Shown one piece after another: positions 27,371 through 35,480 of a stretch of DNA of 64,000 nucleotides. A program made the position numbers and the translations under genes. This DNA comes from an uncultured Paracoccaceae bacterium. GTDB taxonomy: Bacteria; Pseudomonadota; Alphaproteobacteria; Rhodobacterales; Rhodobacteraceae. Every line of letters begins with the position of its first letter. Position 1 is the first letter of the stretch. A model generated the notes under the pieces. It saw only the letters and a program-made list of their open reading frames with translations, was not told the DNA's origin and did no database searches. The stretch is from assembly GCA_947487205.1 (NCBI GenBank), contig CANKVU010000015.1, positions 1 to 64,000 of the forward strand, given 5' to 3'.

Positions 27371-28302
27371 CCCGCCTCGCGCTCGCCCTCTGCCTCCTGG
27401 CCGCTCCGGCGGCGGCCCAGGACCGGATGACCCTCGTCCTCGACTGGTTCGTGAACCCCGATCACGGGCCCATCATCGTGGCGGAGGAGAAGGGCTACTT
27501 CGCCGAGGAGGGCCTGGAGGTGGAGATCGTCGCCCCCGCCGACCCGGCCGATCCGCCCAAGATGGCCGCCGCCGGGCGCGCCGACCTCGCCGTCTCCTAC
27601 CAGCCGCAGCTGCACCTGCAGGTGGCCGAGGGGATGCCGCTGAAGCGCGTGGGCACGCTGATCGCGACGCCGCTCAACTGCCTCCTCGTACGCGCCGACG
27701 GACCCGTCGAGGAGATCGCGGATCTCGAGAGCCGCAAGGTCGGCTTCTCCGTTGCGGGCGTGGAGGAGGCGATGCTCTCGGCCATGCTGGCGCCGTCGGG
27801 CCTGTCCATGGAGGATATCGAACTCGTCAACGTGAACTGGTCGCTCTCGCCCGCGCTCATGTCGGGGCAGGTCGACGCGGTGATCGGCGCGTTCCGGAAC
27901 TTCGAGCTGAACCAGATGGAGATCGAGGGGATCGAGGGCCGCTGCTTCTATCCCGAGGATCATGGCGTGCCGGCCTATGACGAACTGATCTACGTCGCCA
28001 ATCCGGAGCGGATGGACGCGGACATGATCGCCCGGTTCCTCGCCGCGACCGAGCGCGCCGTGCAGGACATCGTCAACGACCCGCAGGGCACCTGGGAGAC
28101 CTTCGCCGGGTATTCCGCCGAGCTCGACGACGAATTGAACGAGAAGGCCTGGGCCGACACGGTGCCGCGCCTCGCGCTGCGCCCGGCCGCGCTCGACGCG
28201 GGCCGCTACGCCCGGTTCGAGGCCTTCCTCGCCGAGGCCGGGCTGGTCGAAGAGACGCGCCCCGTCGCCGACCTCGCCGTGACCGTGGGGGCGCCGCGAT
28301 GA
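27367..28302 (+). CDS. thiY: Periplasmic pyrimidine-binding protein ThiY (NMT1/THI5-like)
   Basis: 311 residues with a signal peptide (MTRLALALCLLAAPAAA) cleaved near residue 18. The mature N-terminus MTLVLDWFVNPDHGPIIVAEEKGYF is typical of NMT1/THI5-like binding proteins, followed by LAVSYQPQLHLQVAEGMPLK and VIGAFRNFELNQM. In characterised systems ThiY binds formylaminopyrimidine, a thiamine breakdown product. The neighbouring TenA, ThiZ and ThiX support that substrate here. Confidence 0.88.
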   Translation: MTRLALALCLLAAPAAAQDRMTLVLDWFVNPDHGPIIVAEEKGYFAEEGLEVEIVAPADPADPPKMAAAGRADLAVSYQPQLHLQVAEGMPLKRVGTLIATPLNCLLVRADGPVEEIADLESRKVGFSVAGVEEAMLSAMLAPSGLSMEDIELVNVNWSLSPALMSGQVDAVIGAFRNFELNQMEIEGIEGRCFYPEDHGVPAYDELIYVANPERMDADMIARFLAATERAVQDIVNDPQGTWETFAGYSAELDDELNEKAWADTVPRLALRPAALDAGRYARFEAFLAEAGLVEETRPVADLAVTVGAPR

Positions 28303-28967
28303 GCTACGGCCGCAGCTTTCCGCTCTGGCGTGACGCCGCCCCCGACTGGGCGGCCTATACCCGACACCCTTTCGTGGAGGGGATCGCCGACGGCACCCTG
28401 CCCCGCGCGGCCTTCCTGAACTACCTGGTGCAGGATTACCTGTTCCTGATCCACTTCGCCCGGGCCTGGGCGCTGGCGGTCACCAAGGCCGACACGGTGG
28501 AGGAGATGCGAGCCTGCGCCGGGACCGCCCGCGCGCTTCTCGACGACGAGATGCGTCTCCATGTGGAGACCTGCGCCGCGGCCGGGATCGACCGCGCCAC
28601 GCTCCGGGCCGCCGAGGAGCGGCCCGCCACCATCGCCTATACCCGCTACGTGCTGGATGCCGGCCATGCGGGGGACGTGACCGACCTCCTGGCCGCTCTG
28701 GCGCCTTGCGTCCTGGGTTACGGCGAGATCGGGGCCCGGCTCGCGGTGGAGGCCGGCGACACCCCCTATCGCGACTGGATCGAAACCTATGGCGGCACGG
28801 ATTACCAGAATCTCTGCGCCGAGGTTGGCGCCCTGATCGACGGCGCGCTCGCGCGGCGGCTGGGAGATAGGCCGGAGGAGAGCCCGCGCTGGCCCTCCCT
28901 CTGCCACCGCTTCGCCACCGCCACGCGGCTGGAGGTCGGGTTCTGGGAGATGGGGCTCGCCCCGTGA
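28299..28967 (+). CDS. tenA: TenA family aminopyrimidine aminohydrolase (thiaminase II)
   Basis: 222 residues, ATGA overlap with thiY. HPFVEGIADGTLPRAAFLNYLVQDYLFL is the typical start; LAPCVLGYGEIG contains the catalytic Cys of the classical TenA-C subgroup, and LEVGFWEMG near the C-terminus contains the conserved Glu. All key residues are present, so an active enzyme that hydrolyses aminopyrimidine to HMP for salvage is likely. Overlaps thiZ by 4 nt. Confidence 0.93.
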   Translation: MSYGRSFPLWRDAAPDWAAYTRHPFVEGIADGTLPRAAFLNYLVQDYLFLIHFARAWALAVTKADTVEEMRACAGTARALLDDEMRLHVETCAAAGIDRATLRAAEERPATIAYTRYVLDAGHAGDVTDLLAALAPCVLGYGEIGARLAVEAGDTPYRDWIETYGGTDYQNLCAEVGALIDGALARRLGDRPEESPRWPSLCHRFATATRLEVGFWEMGLAP

Positions 28968-29692
28968 CGCCCCCGCCCGGCCTCCTCTTCGACGGCCGGG
29001 TGCGGGCCGGGGGGACAACCTGCCTCGGCCCGGTGCGGATGGCGGCGGAGGCCGGACGCTGGACCTGCCTGCTCGGTCCCTCCGGCGTGGGCAAGTCCAC
29101 GCTCCTCCACTGCTTCGCGGGCCTCGCCGGAGGTATGACGCTCAAAGGCCGGGCCGGGGCCACGGACGGGGACCCGCTCGACGGCCGCGTGGCGCTCATG
29201 GCGCAGTCCGACGGGCTGCTGCCCTGGCTCACCGTCGCAGAGAACGTCACCCTGGGCGCGCGGCTCCGGGGTAAGCGCCCCGACCGGAACCGGGCGGCGG
29301 CGCTCCTGTCGCGCGTGGGCCTCGGCGACCTGGGCGACCGCAAGCCCCGGGCGCTCTCGGGCGGGCAGCGGCAGCGCGCGGCGCTCGCCCGCACGCTCTA
29401 CGAGGACCGGCCCGTGGTGCTGCTGGACGAGCCCTTCTCGGCCCTCGACGTGGCCCACCGCGCCCGGATGCAGGACCTCTCCGCCCGGGAACTGGCAAGC
29501 TGCACCGTGCTGCAAGTCACCCATGACCCCGCCGAGGCCGCCCGGCTCGGGGACCGTCTCCTGATCCTGACCGCGGCGGGGATCGCGGAGATCGACACGA
29601 GGCAGGCCCCGCCGATCCCGCGCGCCGCGGATGCGGGGGCGACGCTGGACCTCACCGGGCGGCTGACCCGCCGGCTCCTGGAGGTGGCATGA
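28964..29692 (+). CDS. thiZ: ABC transporter ATPase ThiZ (pyrimidine uptake)
   Basis: 242 residues. Walker A GPSGVGKSTLL near residue 38, Q-loop ALMAQSDGLLPWL, signature ALSGGQRQRAALARTL near residue 130, Walker B VVLLDEPFSALD and the switch histidine in VLQVTHDPAEAARLGD. It energises the ThiXY uptake system. It uses a GTG start in a 4-nt overlap with tenA, and its stop overlaps the thiX start. Confidence 0.9.
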   Translation: MTPPPGLLFDGRVRAGGTTCLGPVRMAAEAGRWTCLLGPSGVGKSTLLHCFAGLAGGMTLKGRAGATDGDPLDGRVALMAQSDGLLPWLTVAENVTLGARLRGKRPDRNRAAALLSRVGLGDLGDRKPRALSGGQRQRAALARTLYEDRPVVLLDEPFSALDVAHRARMQDLSARELASCTVLQVTHDPAEAARLGDRLLILTAAGIAEIDTRQAPPIPRAADAGATLDLTGRLTRRLLEVA

Positions 29693-30426
29693 GAGCCCTG
29701 CGGATCCTCCTCCCCGCCCTTCTGGGCCTCGCCCTCTGGCAAGGGGCGGTCTGGGTCTTCGCCCCGCCCGCCTTCATCCTGCCCGGACCGGCGGAGGTCG
29801 CGGGCGCGCTCTGGCAGAACCGGGCGCTCCTGGCCGAACATGCGGGGATCACGAGCCTCGAGGTGCTCCTGGGCTTGGCCCTCGGCGCCGGTCTTGGCTG
29901 GGCTACGGCGATCGGGCTCGCGGCCTCGCCTCCGCTCGCCCGGACGCTGCGCCCGATCCTGGTGGTCAGCCAAGCGGTGCCGGTCTTCGCGCTCGCCCCG
30001 ATCCTGACGCTCTGGTTCGGCTACGGCCTCGCCTCCAAGGTCGCGATGGCGCTCCTCATCATCTATTTCCCCGTCACCTCGGCCTTCTTCGACGCGCTGA
30101 GGTCGACACCCGCCGCCTGGCTCGACCAGGCGCGGGTGATGGGGGCTACTCCTGCGCGGATACTGTGGCACCTCCGGGTGCCCGCGGCGCTGCCGGGGCT
30201 CCTGTCGGGCCTGCGCCTCGCCGCCGTCTATGCGCCCATCGGGGCGATCATCGGCGAATGGGTCGGTGCCTCGCGCGGCCTGGGCTACCTGATGCTGCTG
30301 GCGAACGGGCGGGCGAAGACCGACCTGATGTTCGCCAGCGTGCTGGTGGTCGCGGGACTGACGGTGGGTCTCTACCGCGCGGTGGACGCCCTAGCGGGCC
30401 GGGTCGAGGCCCGGCGCCGCGCCTAG
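29689..30426 (+). CDS. thiX: ABC transporter permease ThiX (pyrimidine uptake)
   Basis: 245 residues with about six membrane segments ([19 protein letters not shown] at the start, [20 protein letters not shown] in the middle). The EAA-type loop is [31 protein letters not shown]. It is the permease partner of ThiY and ThiZ and the last gene of the riboswitch-controlled run. It converges on rmlA and overlaps its 3' end by 4 nt. Confidence 0.9.
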   Translation: MRALRILLPALLGLALWQGAVWVFAPPAFILPGPAEVAGALWQNRALLAEHAGITSLEVLLGLALGAGLGWATAIGLAASPPLARTLRPILVVSQAVPVFALAPILTLWFGYGLASKVAMALLIIYFPVTSAFFDALRSTPAAWLDQARVMGATPARILWHLRVPAALPGLLSGLRLAAVYAPIGAIIGEWVGASRGLGYLMLLANGRAKTDLMFASVLVVAGLTVGLYRAVDALAGRVEARRRA

Positions 30427-31298
30427 GATCGCCGGCTGTCCTTCAGGTAGCGGCCGTAATCGGTCTTGGCGAAGATCTTCGCCCGCTCCATCAGCTGGTC
30501 GCGATCGATCCAGCCCAGGCCGTAGGCGACCTCGTCGGGGCTGCCGGTCTGCAAGCCCTGCCGCTCGGTCAGGGTCCGGACGAAATTGCCCGCATCCAGG
30601 AGCGAGGCATGGGTGCCGGTGTCGAGCCAGGCATAGCCGCGCCCCATCCGCTCCACCGACAGCGTGCCCTCGGAGAGGTAGCTCTCCAGGAGCGTGGTGA
30701 TCTCCAGCTCCCCCCGGGCCGAGGGCGCGACGCGCTTGGCGCGTTCGGGCGCGGTCCCGTCGAGGAAGTAGAGGCCCGTCACGGCGAAGTTCGAGGGCGG
30801 CACCTCGGGCTTCTCGATGATGCTCGTGACGCGCCCCTCCGCGTCGAAATCGACCACGCCGTAGCGTTCGGGGTCGGCCACGTGGTAGCCGAAGACGGTG
30901 CCCCCCGTCTTTCGCGCATCCGCCGCGGCCAGCATCTCGGGCAGGCCGTGGCCGAAGAAGATGTTGTCGCCCAGCACCATGGCGGAGGGCGCGCCGGCCA
31001 GGAAATCCTCGGCCAGGATATAGGCCTGCGCCAGCCCGTCGGGCGAAGGCTGCTCGATGAAGGTGAGGCTCAGCCCCCACTGGCTGCCGTCGCCCAGCGT
31101 GCGCTCGAACTGGGCGCGGTCCTGCGGCGTGGTGATGACCGCGATCTCGCGGATGCCGCCCAGCATCAGCACCGTCAGCGGATAGTAGATCATCGGCTTG
31201 TCGTAGACGGGCAGCAGCTGCTTCGACACGCCCATGGTGATCGGATAGAGCCGCGTGCCGGACCCGCCGGCCAGGATGATGCCCTTGCGTTCAGTCAT
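30423..31298 (-). CDS. rmlA: Glucose-1-phosphate thymidylyltransferase RmlA
   Basis: 291 residues from the ATG at 31298. [17 protein letters not shown] at the N-terminus is the nucleotidyltransferase signature; [31 protein letters not shown] and [18 protein letters not shown] complete the family pattern at full length. It makes dTDP-glucose, the first step towards dTDP-L-rhamnose. Last gene of the rmlCB-acyltransferase-rmlDA block, 17 nt after rmlD. Confidence 0.96.
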   Translation of the reverse strand: MTERKGIILAGGSGTRLYPITMGVSKQLLPVYDKPMIYYPLTVLMLGGIREIAVITTPQDRAQFERTLGDGSQWGLSLTFIEQPSPDGLAQAYILAEDFLAGAPSAMVLGDNIFFGHGLPEMLAAADARKTGGTVFGYHVADPERYGVVDFDAEGRVTSIIEKPEVPPSNFAVTGLYFLDGTAPERAKRVAPSARGELEITTLLESYLSEGTLSVERMGRGYAWLDTGTHASLLDAGNFVRTLTERQGLQTGSPDEVAYGLGWIDRDQLMERAKIFAKTDYGRYLKDSRRS

Positions 31299-31315
31299 GG
31301 AGGATCCTCTGGGGT

Positions 31316-32170
31316 TCAGGTGGCGCCGAGTTCGACCAGGACGGCGTCGAGCCCGCGCCGCCAGTCGGGACGCGGGATGCCGAAGGCGGCCTCGGTGGCC
31401 GAGCAGTCGAGGCGGGAGTTCAGGGGCCGTGCGGCCGGGGTCGGATACTCGGCCGTGGGAATGCCGGTGACGGCCACGTCGCGCCCCGCCCGGTCGAAGG
31501 TTTCGCGCGCGAAACAGGCCCAGCTCGTGTCCGGAGCACCCGAGAAATGATAGGTACCCGAGAGGGTGCGGGAGACCGGCAGGATGGGGGCGATCCCGAG
31601 GCAGGCCGCGGCGATGTCGGCGGCGGGGGTCGGCCCGCCCACCTGGTCGTCGACGATGGAAAGCGCGTCGCGGCTCTCCGACAGGCGCAGCATGGTCTTC
31701 ACGAAATTGCCGCCATGGGCGGAGAACACCCAGGAGGTGCGCAGGATCGCGTGGGCGCCCCCTGCCCCGCGTACTTCCTCCTCGCCCGCGAGCTTGGTGC
31801 GGCCATAGGCGCCGAGCGGCGCGACGGGGTCGCCGGGGGCGAAGGGCGTCTCCCCTTTTCCGTCGAAGACGTAATCGGTGGAGACGTGGACGAATGGAAT
31901 GCCGAGATCGGCACAGGCCCGCGCCATGGCGCCAGGGGCCGCGCCGTTCACCAGGCGCGCCAGATCCTCCTCCTCCTCGGCCCGGTCGACGGCGGTGTAG
32001 GCGGCGGCGTTGATCACCGCCTCCGGCCGGCGGTCGCGGATCGCCGCGGCGCAGGCCGCCGGGTCGGCCAGGTCGGCCGCGTCGCGACCAAGGAACGTGG
32101 CTTCGGGGGCGAGGCGGGCGAGCTCGGTCGCCACCTGTCCGGTTCTTCCGAAGACGAGGGTCATGGTCAT
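31316..32170 (-). CDS. rmlD: dTDP-4-dehydrorhamnose reductase RmlD
   Basis: 284 residues from the ATG at 32170, which overlaps the stop of the acyltransferase gene (ATGA). Short-chain dehydrogenase features: [58 protein letters not shown] with the catalytic Tyr-x3-Lys replaced in spacing as YGRTK, and [14 protein letters not shown]. It performs the last step to dTDP-L-rhamnose. The codons for CFARET contain a parS-like palindrome at 31499-31516. Confidence 0.95.
   Translation of the reverse strand: MTMTLVFGRTGQVATELARLAPEATFLGRDAADLADPAACAAAIRDRRPEAVINAAAYTAVDRAEEEEDLARLVNGAAPGAMARACADLGIPFVHVSTDYVFDGKGETPFAPGDPVAPLGAYGRTKLAGEEEVRGAGGAHAILRTSWVFSAHGGNFVKTMLRLSESRDALSIVDDQVGGPTPAADIAAACLGIAPILPVSRTLSGTYHFSGAPDTSWACFARETFDRAGRDVAVTGIPTAEYPTPAARPLNSRLDCSATEAAFGIPRPDWRRGLDAVLVELGAT
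31499..31516. promoter_or_regulatory. parS-like site inside rmlD
   Basis: GGTTTCGCGCGCGAAACA differs at one of 18 positions from the palindromes at 40988-41005 and 42011-42028 flanking parB. The 16-bp core GTTTCGCGCGCGAAAC is a perfect palindrome. It lies within the rmlD coding region, about 9.5 kb from the par genes. Whether ParB binds it is inference. Confidence 0.55.
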
Positions 32171-33267
32171 GCCTTTACCAGGGTCAGTCGCCCGTTGAGC
32201 AGGAATGTCAGGACATGGCTGCGGGACACGATGAAGGCGTGGACCGCCAATCCCACGAAAATCGTCGTGATCGACAGGAACACGTAAAAGGCCGCCGTAT
32301 CCGTCCCCATAAAACGCGCCGACAACAATGCCAATGCATATATCACCCCATAATGAAGCAGATACACCGTGTAGATCGACCGAGAGAACATATCGGTAAT
32401 GCGACTGCGCCCCTCCAACCAGACCTGTCCCCAATATATGAGCACGAAACAGATCCAGGTCCGCATCGCGGCGAGCGAAACGACTTCGATGACTTCTTGC
32501 GCGACTCCATCCAGAAGCACGAATTCCGAGGCAATGTACAAAAGCACCACGAAGAAGCTCAAAAGATATCCGGGGCGGATCATTTCCCGACCTGTACCCG
32601 ATGCCGAATGGAGAGCAAGTCCCATGAAGTAATACGGGCTGTAGAGGGCCGTCACGCGCATCAACCACGGCAGCGACCCCGTGATCCTTTCTGCCGCCTC
32701 AAGCGCCGCGAGCAACGTCATCGTAGTGATCACGACGAAGATTACGCCGAACCAAGGGAGCAGGGCCGATCCTTTGGGAAGAAGGGCCAAGAGGATCTCG
32801 ATGAGCCGGCGTGCCGGTCTCAGGAATGCGGGAGCGAGAAGGGCGTACACGGAAAGAGAGACGAGGAACCACAGGTGCAGGTGCCATACGAGCTGTCCCG
32901 AAACACCGGTGGAATCGCCAAAGACCGCGTTCCAGACTTCTGCCAGGGAATCCGGCCGCCCGTTGAAATAGGCGTAAACCATGTAGAGGGTCGGCGGATT
33001 GAGGATCACCACGCCGAATACGAGGGGGATAATCAGGTTTCTGAGGCGCCCCTTCCAGAACTTGCCAATGGGTTGCCTGCCCAGGAGCATTGCCGCCAGA
33101 AATCCCGAGATCATGAAGAAGAGCGACATGCGGAACAGATCGGAGATTTCGCTGACGGATTCTATTCTTCCGAAATCTCCCACCGTCGCTGCATGAACGA
33201 AAACGCCAAGCAGCATGGCAGCCCATCTCAGGTTGTCCAGATAATGGTAACGGACGCCAGACGACAT
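32167..33267 (-). CDS. Membrane acyltransferase (acyltransferase family 3)
   Basis: 366 residues with about ten membrane segments. The N-terminal motif [19 protein letters not shown] has the Arg14 and His25 expected of family 3 acyltransferases. [16 protein letters not shown] and [13 protein letters not shown] are typical of the OafA/OpgC group. The predicted role is O-acetylation or another O-acylation of a sugar on or near the membrane. It sits between rmlB and rmlD, with a 4-nt overlap to rmlD, and is noticeably less GC-rich than the rml genes around it, so it looks like an insertion into the operon. Confidence 0.88.
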   Translation of the reverse strand: MSSGVRYHYLDNLRWAAMLLGVFVHAATVGDFGRIESVSEISDLFRMSLFFMISGFLAAMLLGRQPIGKFWKGRLRNLIIPLVFGVVILNPPTLYMVYAYFNGRPDSLAEVWNAVFGDSTGVSGQLVWHLHLWFLVSLSVYALLAPAFLRPARRLIEILLALLPKGSALLPWFGVIFVVITTMTLLAALEAAERITGSLPWLMRVTALYSPYYFMGLALHSASGTGREMIRPGYLLSFFVVLLYIASEFVLLDGVAQEVIEVVSLAAMRTWICFVLIYWGQVWLEGRSRITDMFSRSIYTVYLLHYGVIYALALLSARFMGTDTAAFYVFLSITTIFVGLAVHAFIVSRSHVLTFLLNGRLTLVKA

Positions 33268-33270
33268 CGC

Positions 33271-34317
33271 TTATGCCTTTCCGAGACGCTGGCCCACGCC
33301 CTTGCGATCCAGGAGCGCGCGCCACCAGGGCTCGTTGTCCAGATACCACTCCACCGTGCGACGCAGCCCCTCCCCCACCGTGACGGAGGGACGCCAGCCC
33401 AGTTCCTCGCGGAGGCGGGTGGGGTCGATGGCGTAGCGCGCGTCGTGGCCGGGACGGTCGGTCACGAAGGTGATCTGGTCGGCGTAGGAGCCGGCCTCCT
33501 TCGGGCGCGCCTCGTCGAGGATGGCGCAAAGGGTGCGGACGAGGTCGAGATTGCTCATCTCGTTCTCGCCGCCGATATTGTAGGACCGCCCCGCCCGGCC
33601 CCGTTCCAGCACCGTCAGGAGCGCGTCGGCATGGTCCTCCACGTAGAGCCAGTCGCGCACGTTCGATCCGTCGCCGTAGATCGGCAGATCCTTCCCGGCG
33701 AGCGCGTTCAGGATCACCACCGGGATGAGCTTCTCGGGGAAGTGGTAGGGGCCGTAATTGTTGGAGCAGTTCGTGAGGACCACCGGCAGGCCGTAGGTCT
33801 CGCCCCAGGCGCGGACCAGGTGGTCCGACGAGGCCTTGGACGCCGAATAGGGCGAGCGGGGATCGTAGGGCGTCTCTTCGGTGAACTTGACGGCGGGGTC
33901 GGGAGGCAGCGAGCCGTAGACCTCGTCGGTGGAGACGTGGTGGAAGCGGAAGCCCGCGGGCTTGCCCTGACCCGCCCAGTGGGCCCGCGCGGCCTCGAGC
34001 AGGTTGAAGGTGCCGGTGATGTTGGTCTCGATGAAGTCGGCGGGGCCGTCGATGGAACGATCCACGTGGGATTCCGCCGCGAGATGCATCACCGCGTCCG
34101 GGGCGTGGGCGGCGAAGACCCGGTCGAGCGCGGCGCGGTCGCGGATATCGGCATGTTCGAAGGCATAGAGGGGGCTGCCCGCGACAGAGGCCAGGTTGGC
34201 CTCGCAGGCGGCATAGGTCAGGGCGTCGAGATTGACGACCTCATGGCCCCGGGACACGGCCAGGCGCACGACGGCCGAGCCGATGAACCCGGCACCGCCG
34301 GTGACGAGGACCTTCAT
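33271..34317 (-). CDS. rmlB: dTDP-glucose 4,6-dehydratase RmlB
   Basis: 348 residues from the ATG at 34317, overlapping the rmlC stop by 4 nt. [20 protein letters not shown] is the NAD-binding start; [40 protein letters not shown] with the catalytic Tyr-x3-Lys, and [18 protein letters not shown] are all diagnostic. It converts dTDP-glucose to the 4-keto-6-deoxy intermediate. Confidence 0.97.
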   Translation of the reverse strand: MKVLVTGGAGFIGSAVVRLAVSRGHEVVNLDALTYAACEANLASVAGSPLYAFEHADIRDRAALDRVFAAHAPDAVMHLAAESHVDRSIDGPADFIETNITGTFNLLEAARAHWAGQGKPAGFRFHHVSTDEVYGSLPPDPAVKFTEETPYDPRSPYSASKASSDHLVRAWGETYGLPVVLTNCSNNYGPYHFPEKLIPVVILNALAGKDLPIYGDGSNVRDWLYVEDHADALLTVLERGRAGRSYNIGGENEMSNLDLVRTLCAILDEARPKEAGSYADQITFVTDRPGHDARYAIDPTRLREELGWRPSVTVGEGLRRTVEWYLDNEPWWRALLDRKGVGQRLGKA

Positions 34318-34877
34318 GCCGCCTCCCAGGTGAAGGGGCTCTCGAAATCGGCGAGACGGGGCGCCGCGGCGTCCTTGTCGGACAGGACCGCCTCGTCCGC
34401 GACGGGCCAGTCGATGCCGATATCGGGGTCGTTCCACAAGAGCGCGCCCTCGGTCTCGGGCGCGTAGACGTCCGAGCACTTGTAGACGATCTCGGTCTCG
34501 GGCTCGAGCGTGGCGAAGCCATGGGCGAAGCCCGCCGGCACCAGGAGCTGGCGGCCGTTCTCGAAACTGAGCTCGGTCCCCCACCAGCGCCCGTAGGTCG
34601 GGCTGCCGCGGCGGATGTCCACGGCCACGTCGAAGAGCCGCCCGCGTCCGCAGCGCACCAGCTTGTCCTGGGCATGGGGCGGGGCCTGGAAATGCAGCCC
34701 CCGGACCGTGCCGGGCGTGGCCGAGAGCGAATGGTTGTCCTGCACGAAGTCGATCCCGATCCCCGCCGCGGCGAGTTTGGGCCGCGACCAGGTCTCGGAG
34801 AAGAACCCCCGGGCATCGCCGAAGCGCGGCGGCGTGATCACCTTGACGCCTTCAAGCGGCGTATCCTCGATCTGCAT
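34314..34877 (-). CDS. rmlC: dTDP-4-dehydrorhamnose 3,5-epimerase RmlC
   Basis: 187 residues from the ATG at 34877, preceded by GGAGAGAGGG. Cupin-fold epimerase motifs: [34 protein letters not shown] with the active-site His, [35 protein letters not shown] and [13 protein letters not shown] with the catalytic Tyr. First gene of the rml block, divergent from the small gene at 35195. Confidence 0.96.
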   Translation of the reverse strand: MQIEDTPLEGVKVITPPRFGDARGFFSETWSRPKLAAAGIGIDFVQDNHSLSATPGTVRGLHFQAPPHAQDKLVRCGRGRLFDVAVDIRRGSPTYGRWWGTELSFENGRQLLVPAGFAHGFATLEPETEIVYKCSDVYAPETEGALLWNDPDIGIDWPVADEAVLSDKDAAAPRLADFESPFTWEAA

Positions 34878-35194
34878 CTGCCCTCTCTCCTTGGCGGTCG
34901 GGGGCGTCCTAGCAAGGGACGCGGGGAATGTCGTGGCCCATATGCCAGCGGTCGCGGAATCGGAACATCCCCCCGCCAGGTTCGGGACCGTTTCCCGCCC
35001 GGCACCGCGCGCCGTCTTCACGAGGCCGACGAGCGTCCTTCGCATGCGTTTGATCCGCAGGGAATTTCCTGCGCCCCAGGCGGACACCCCCGAGCGTACG
35101 CCCGGCCCCGGAGGCCTTTACCCCGGCCTGATTGAACTGGGTCTCGTCCGCCACGGCCTCGCCCTTGGCCAAGGCCCGCCCGAAGGAGACCGAG
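34878..35194. other. Divergent intergenic region upstream of rmlC and the 35195 gene
   Basis: 317 bp that must hold the promoters of the rml operon and of the small-protein/beta-helix pair. I see a 6-bp hairpin GCGTCC/GGACGC at 34904-34922 in the rmlC leader and an 18-bp near-palindrome at 35056-35073, but no convincing -35/-10 pair. No gene is supported. Confidence 0.45.
35056..35073. promoter_or_regulatory. Operator-like palindrome
   Basis: CGCAGGGAATTTCCTGCG is symmetric at 16 of 18 positions. It is roughly central between two divergent transcription units (rmlC and the 35195 gene), where a shared regulator could act. No regulator gene lies nearby, and the motif was not seen elsewhere in the window. 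Confidence 0.3.
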
Positions 35195-35473
35195 ATGGCA
35201 TTCCGCAAGATTTCCTCCCGTGCCCACTGGCACCCCGAGGCCCGCTACACGGCCGATGTCGAGCAGGAGATCCAGATAGTGAACTGCTCGCCCCTGGGCC
35301 AGCTGGCCTGGATCACGACCGACGACGACACGATCCCCGACCTCTCCCCGTACGAGGCCGCCAAGGTCGCGGTGGGAGGGCAGGACAACCTTGTCCTGAA
35401 AGCCGGCGAACGGCTGTGGCTGGCCTATCCGAGCCTCGGCCCCGACACCGCCAACGTCACCCTGCAATACTGA
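35195..35473 (+). CDS. Small soluble protein of unknown function, partner of the beta-helix protein
   Basis: 92 residues. The ATG at 35195 has GGAG 7 nt upstream; the open frame upstream of it has no better start. No signal peptide or membrane segment. The composition is mixed, with HWHPEARYTADVEQEIQIVN, LSPYEAAKV and a C-terminal half (VLKAGERLWLAYPSLG) that reads as beta-rich. It ends 7 nt before the 1256-residue beta-helix gene, so the two are probably translated together. Possibly a chaperone, connector or capping subunit; I do not recognise the family. Confidence 0.6.
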   Translation: MAFRKISSRAHWHPEARYTADVEQEIQIVNCSPLGQLAWITTDDDTIPDLSPYEAAKVAVGGQDNLVLKAGERLWLAYPSLGPDTANVTLQY

Positions 35474-35480
35474 GGTCGGC

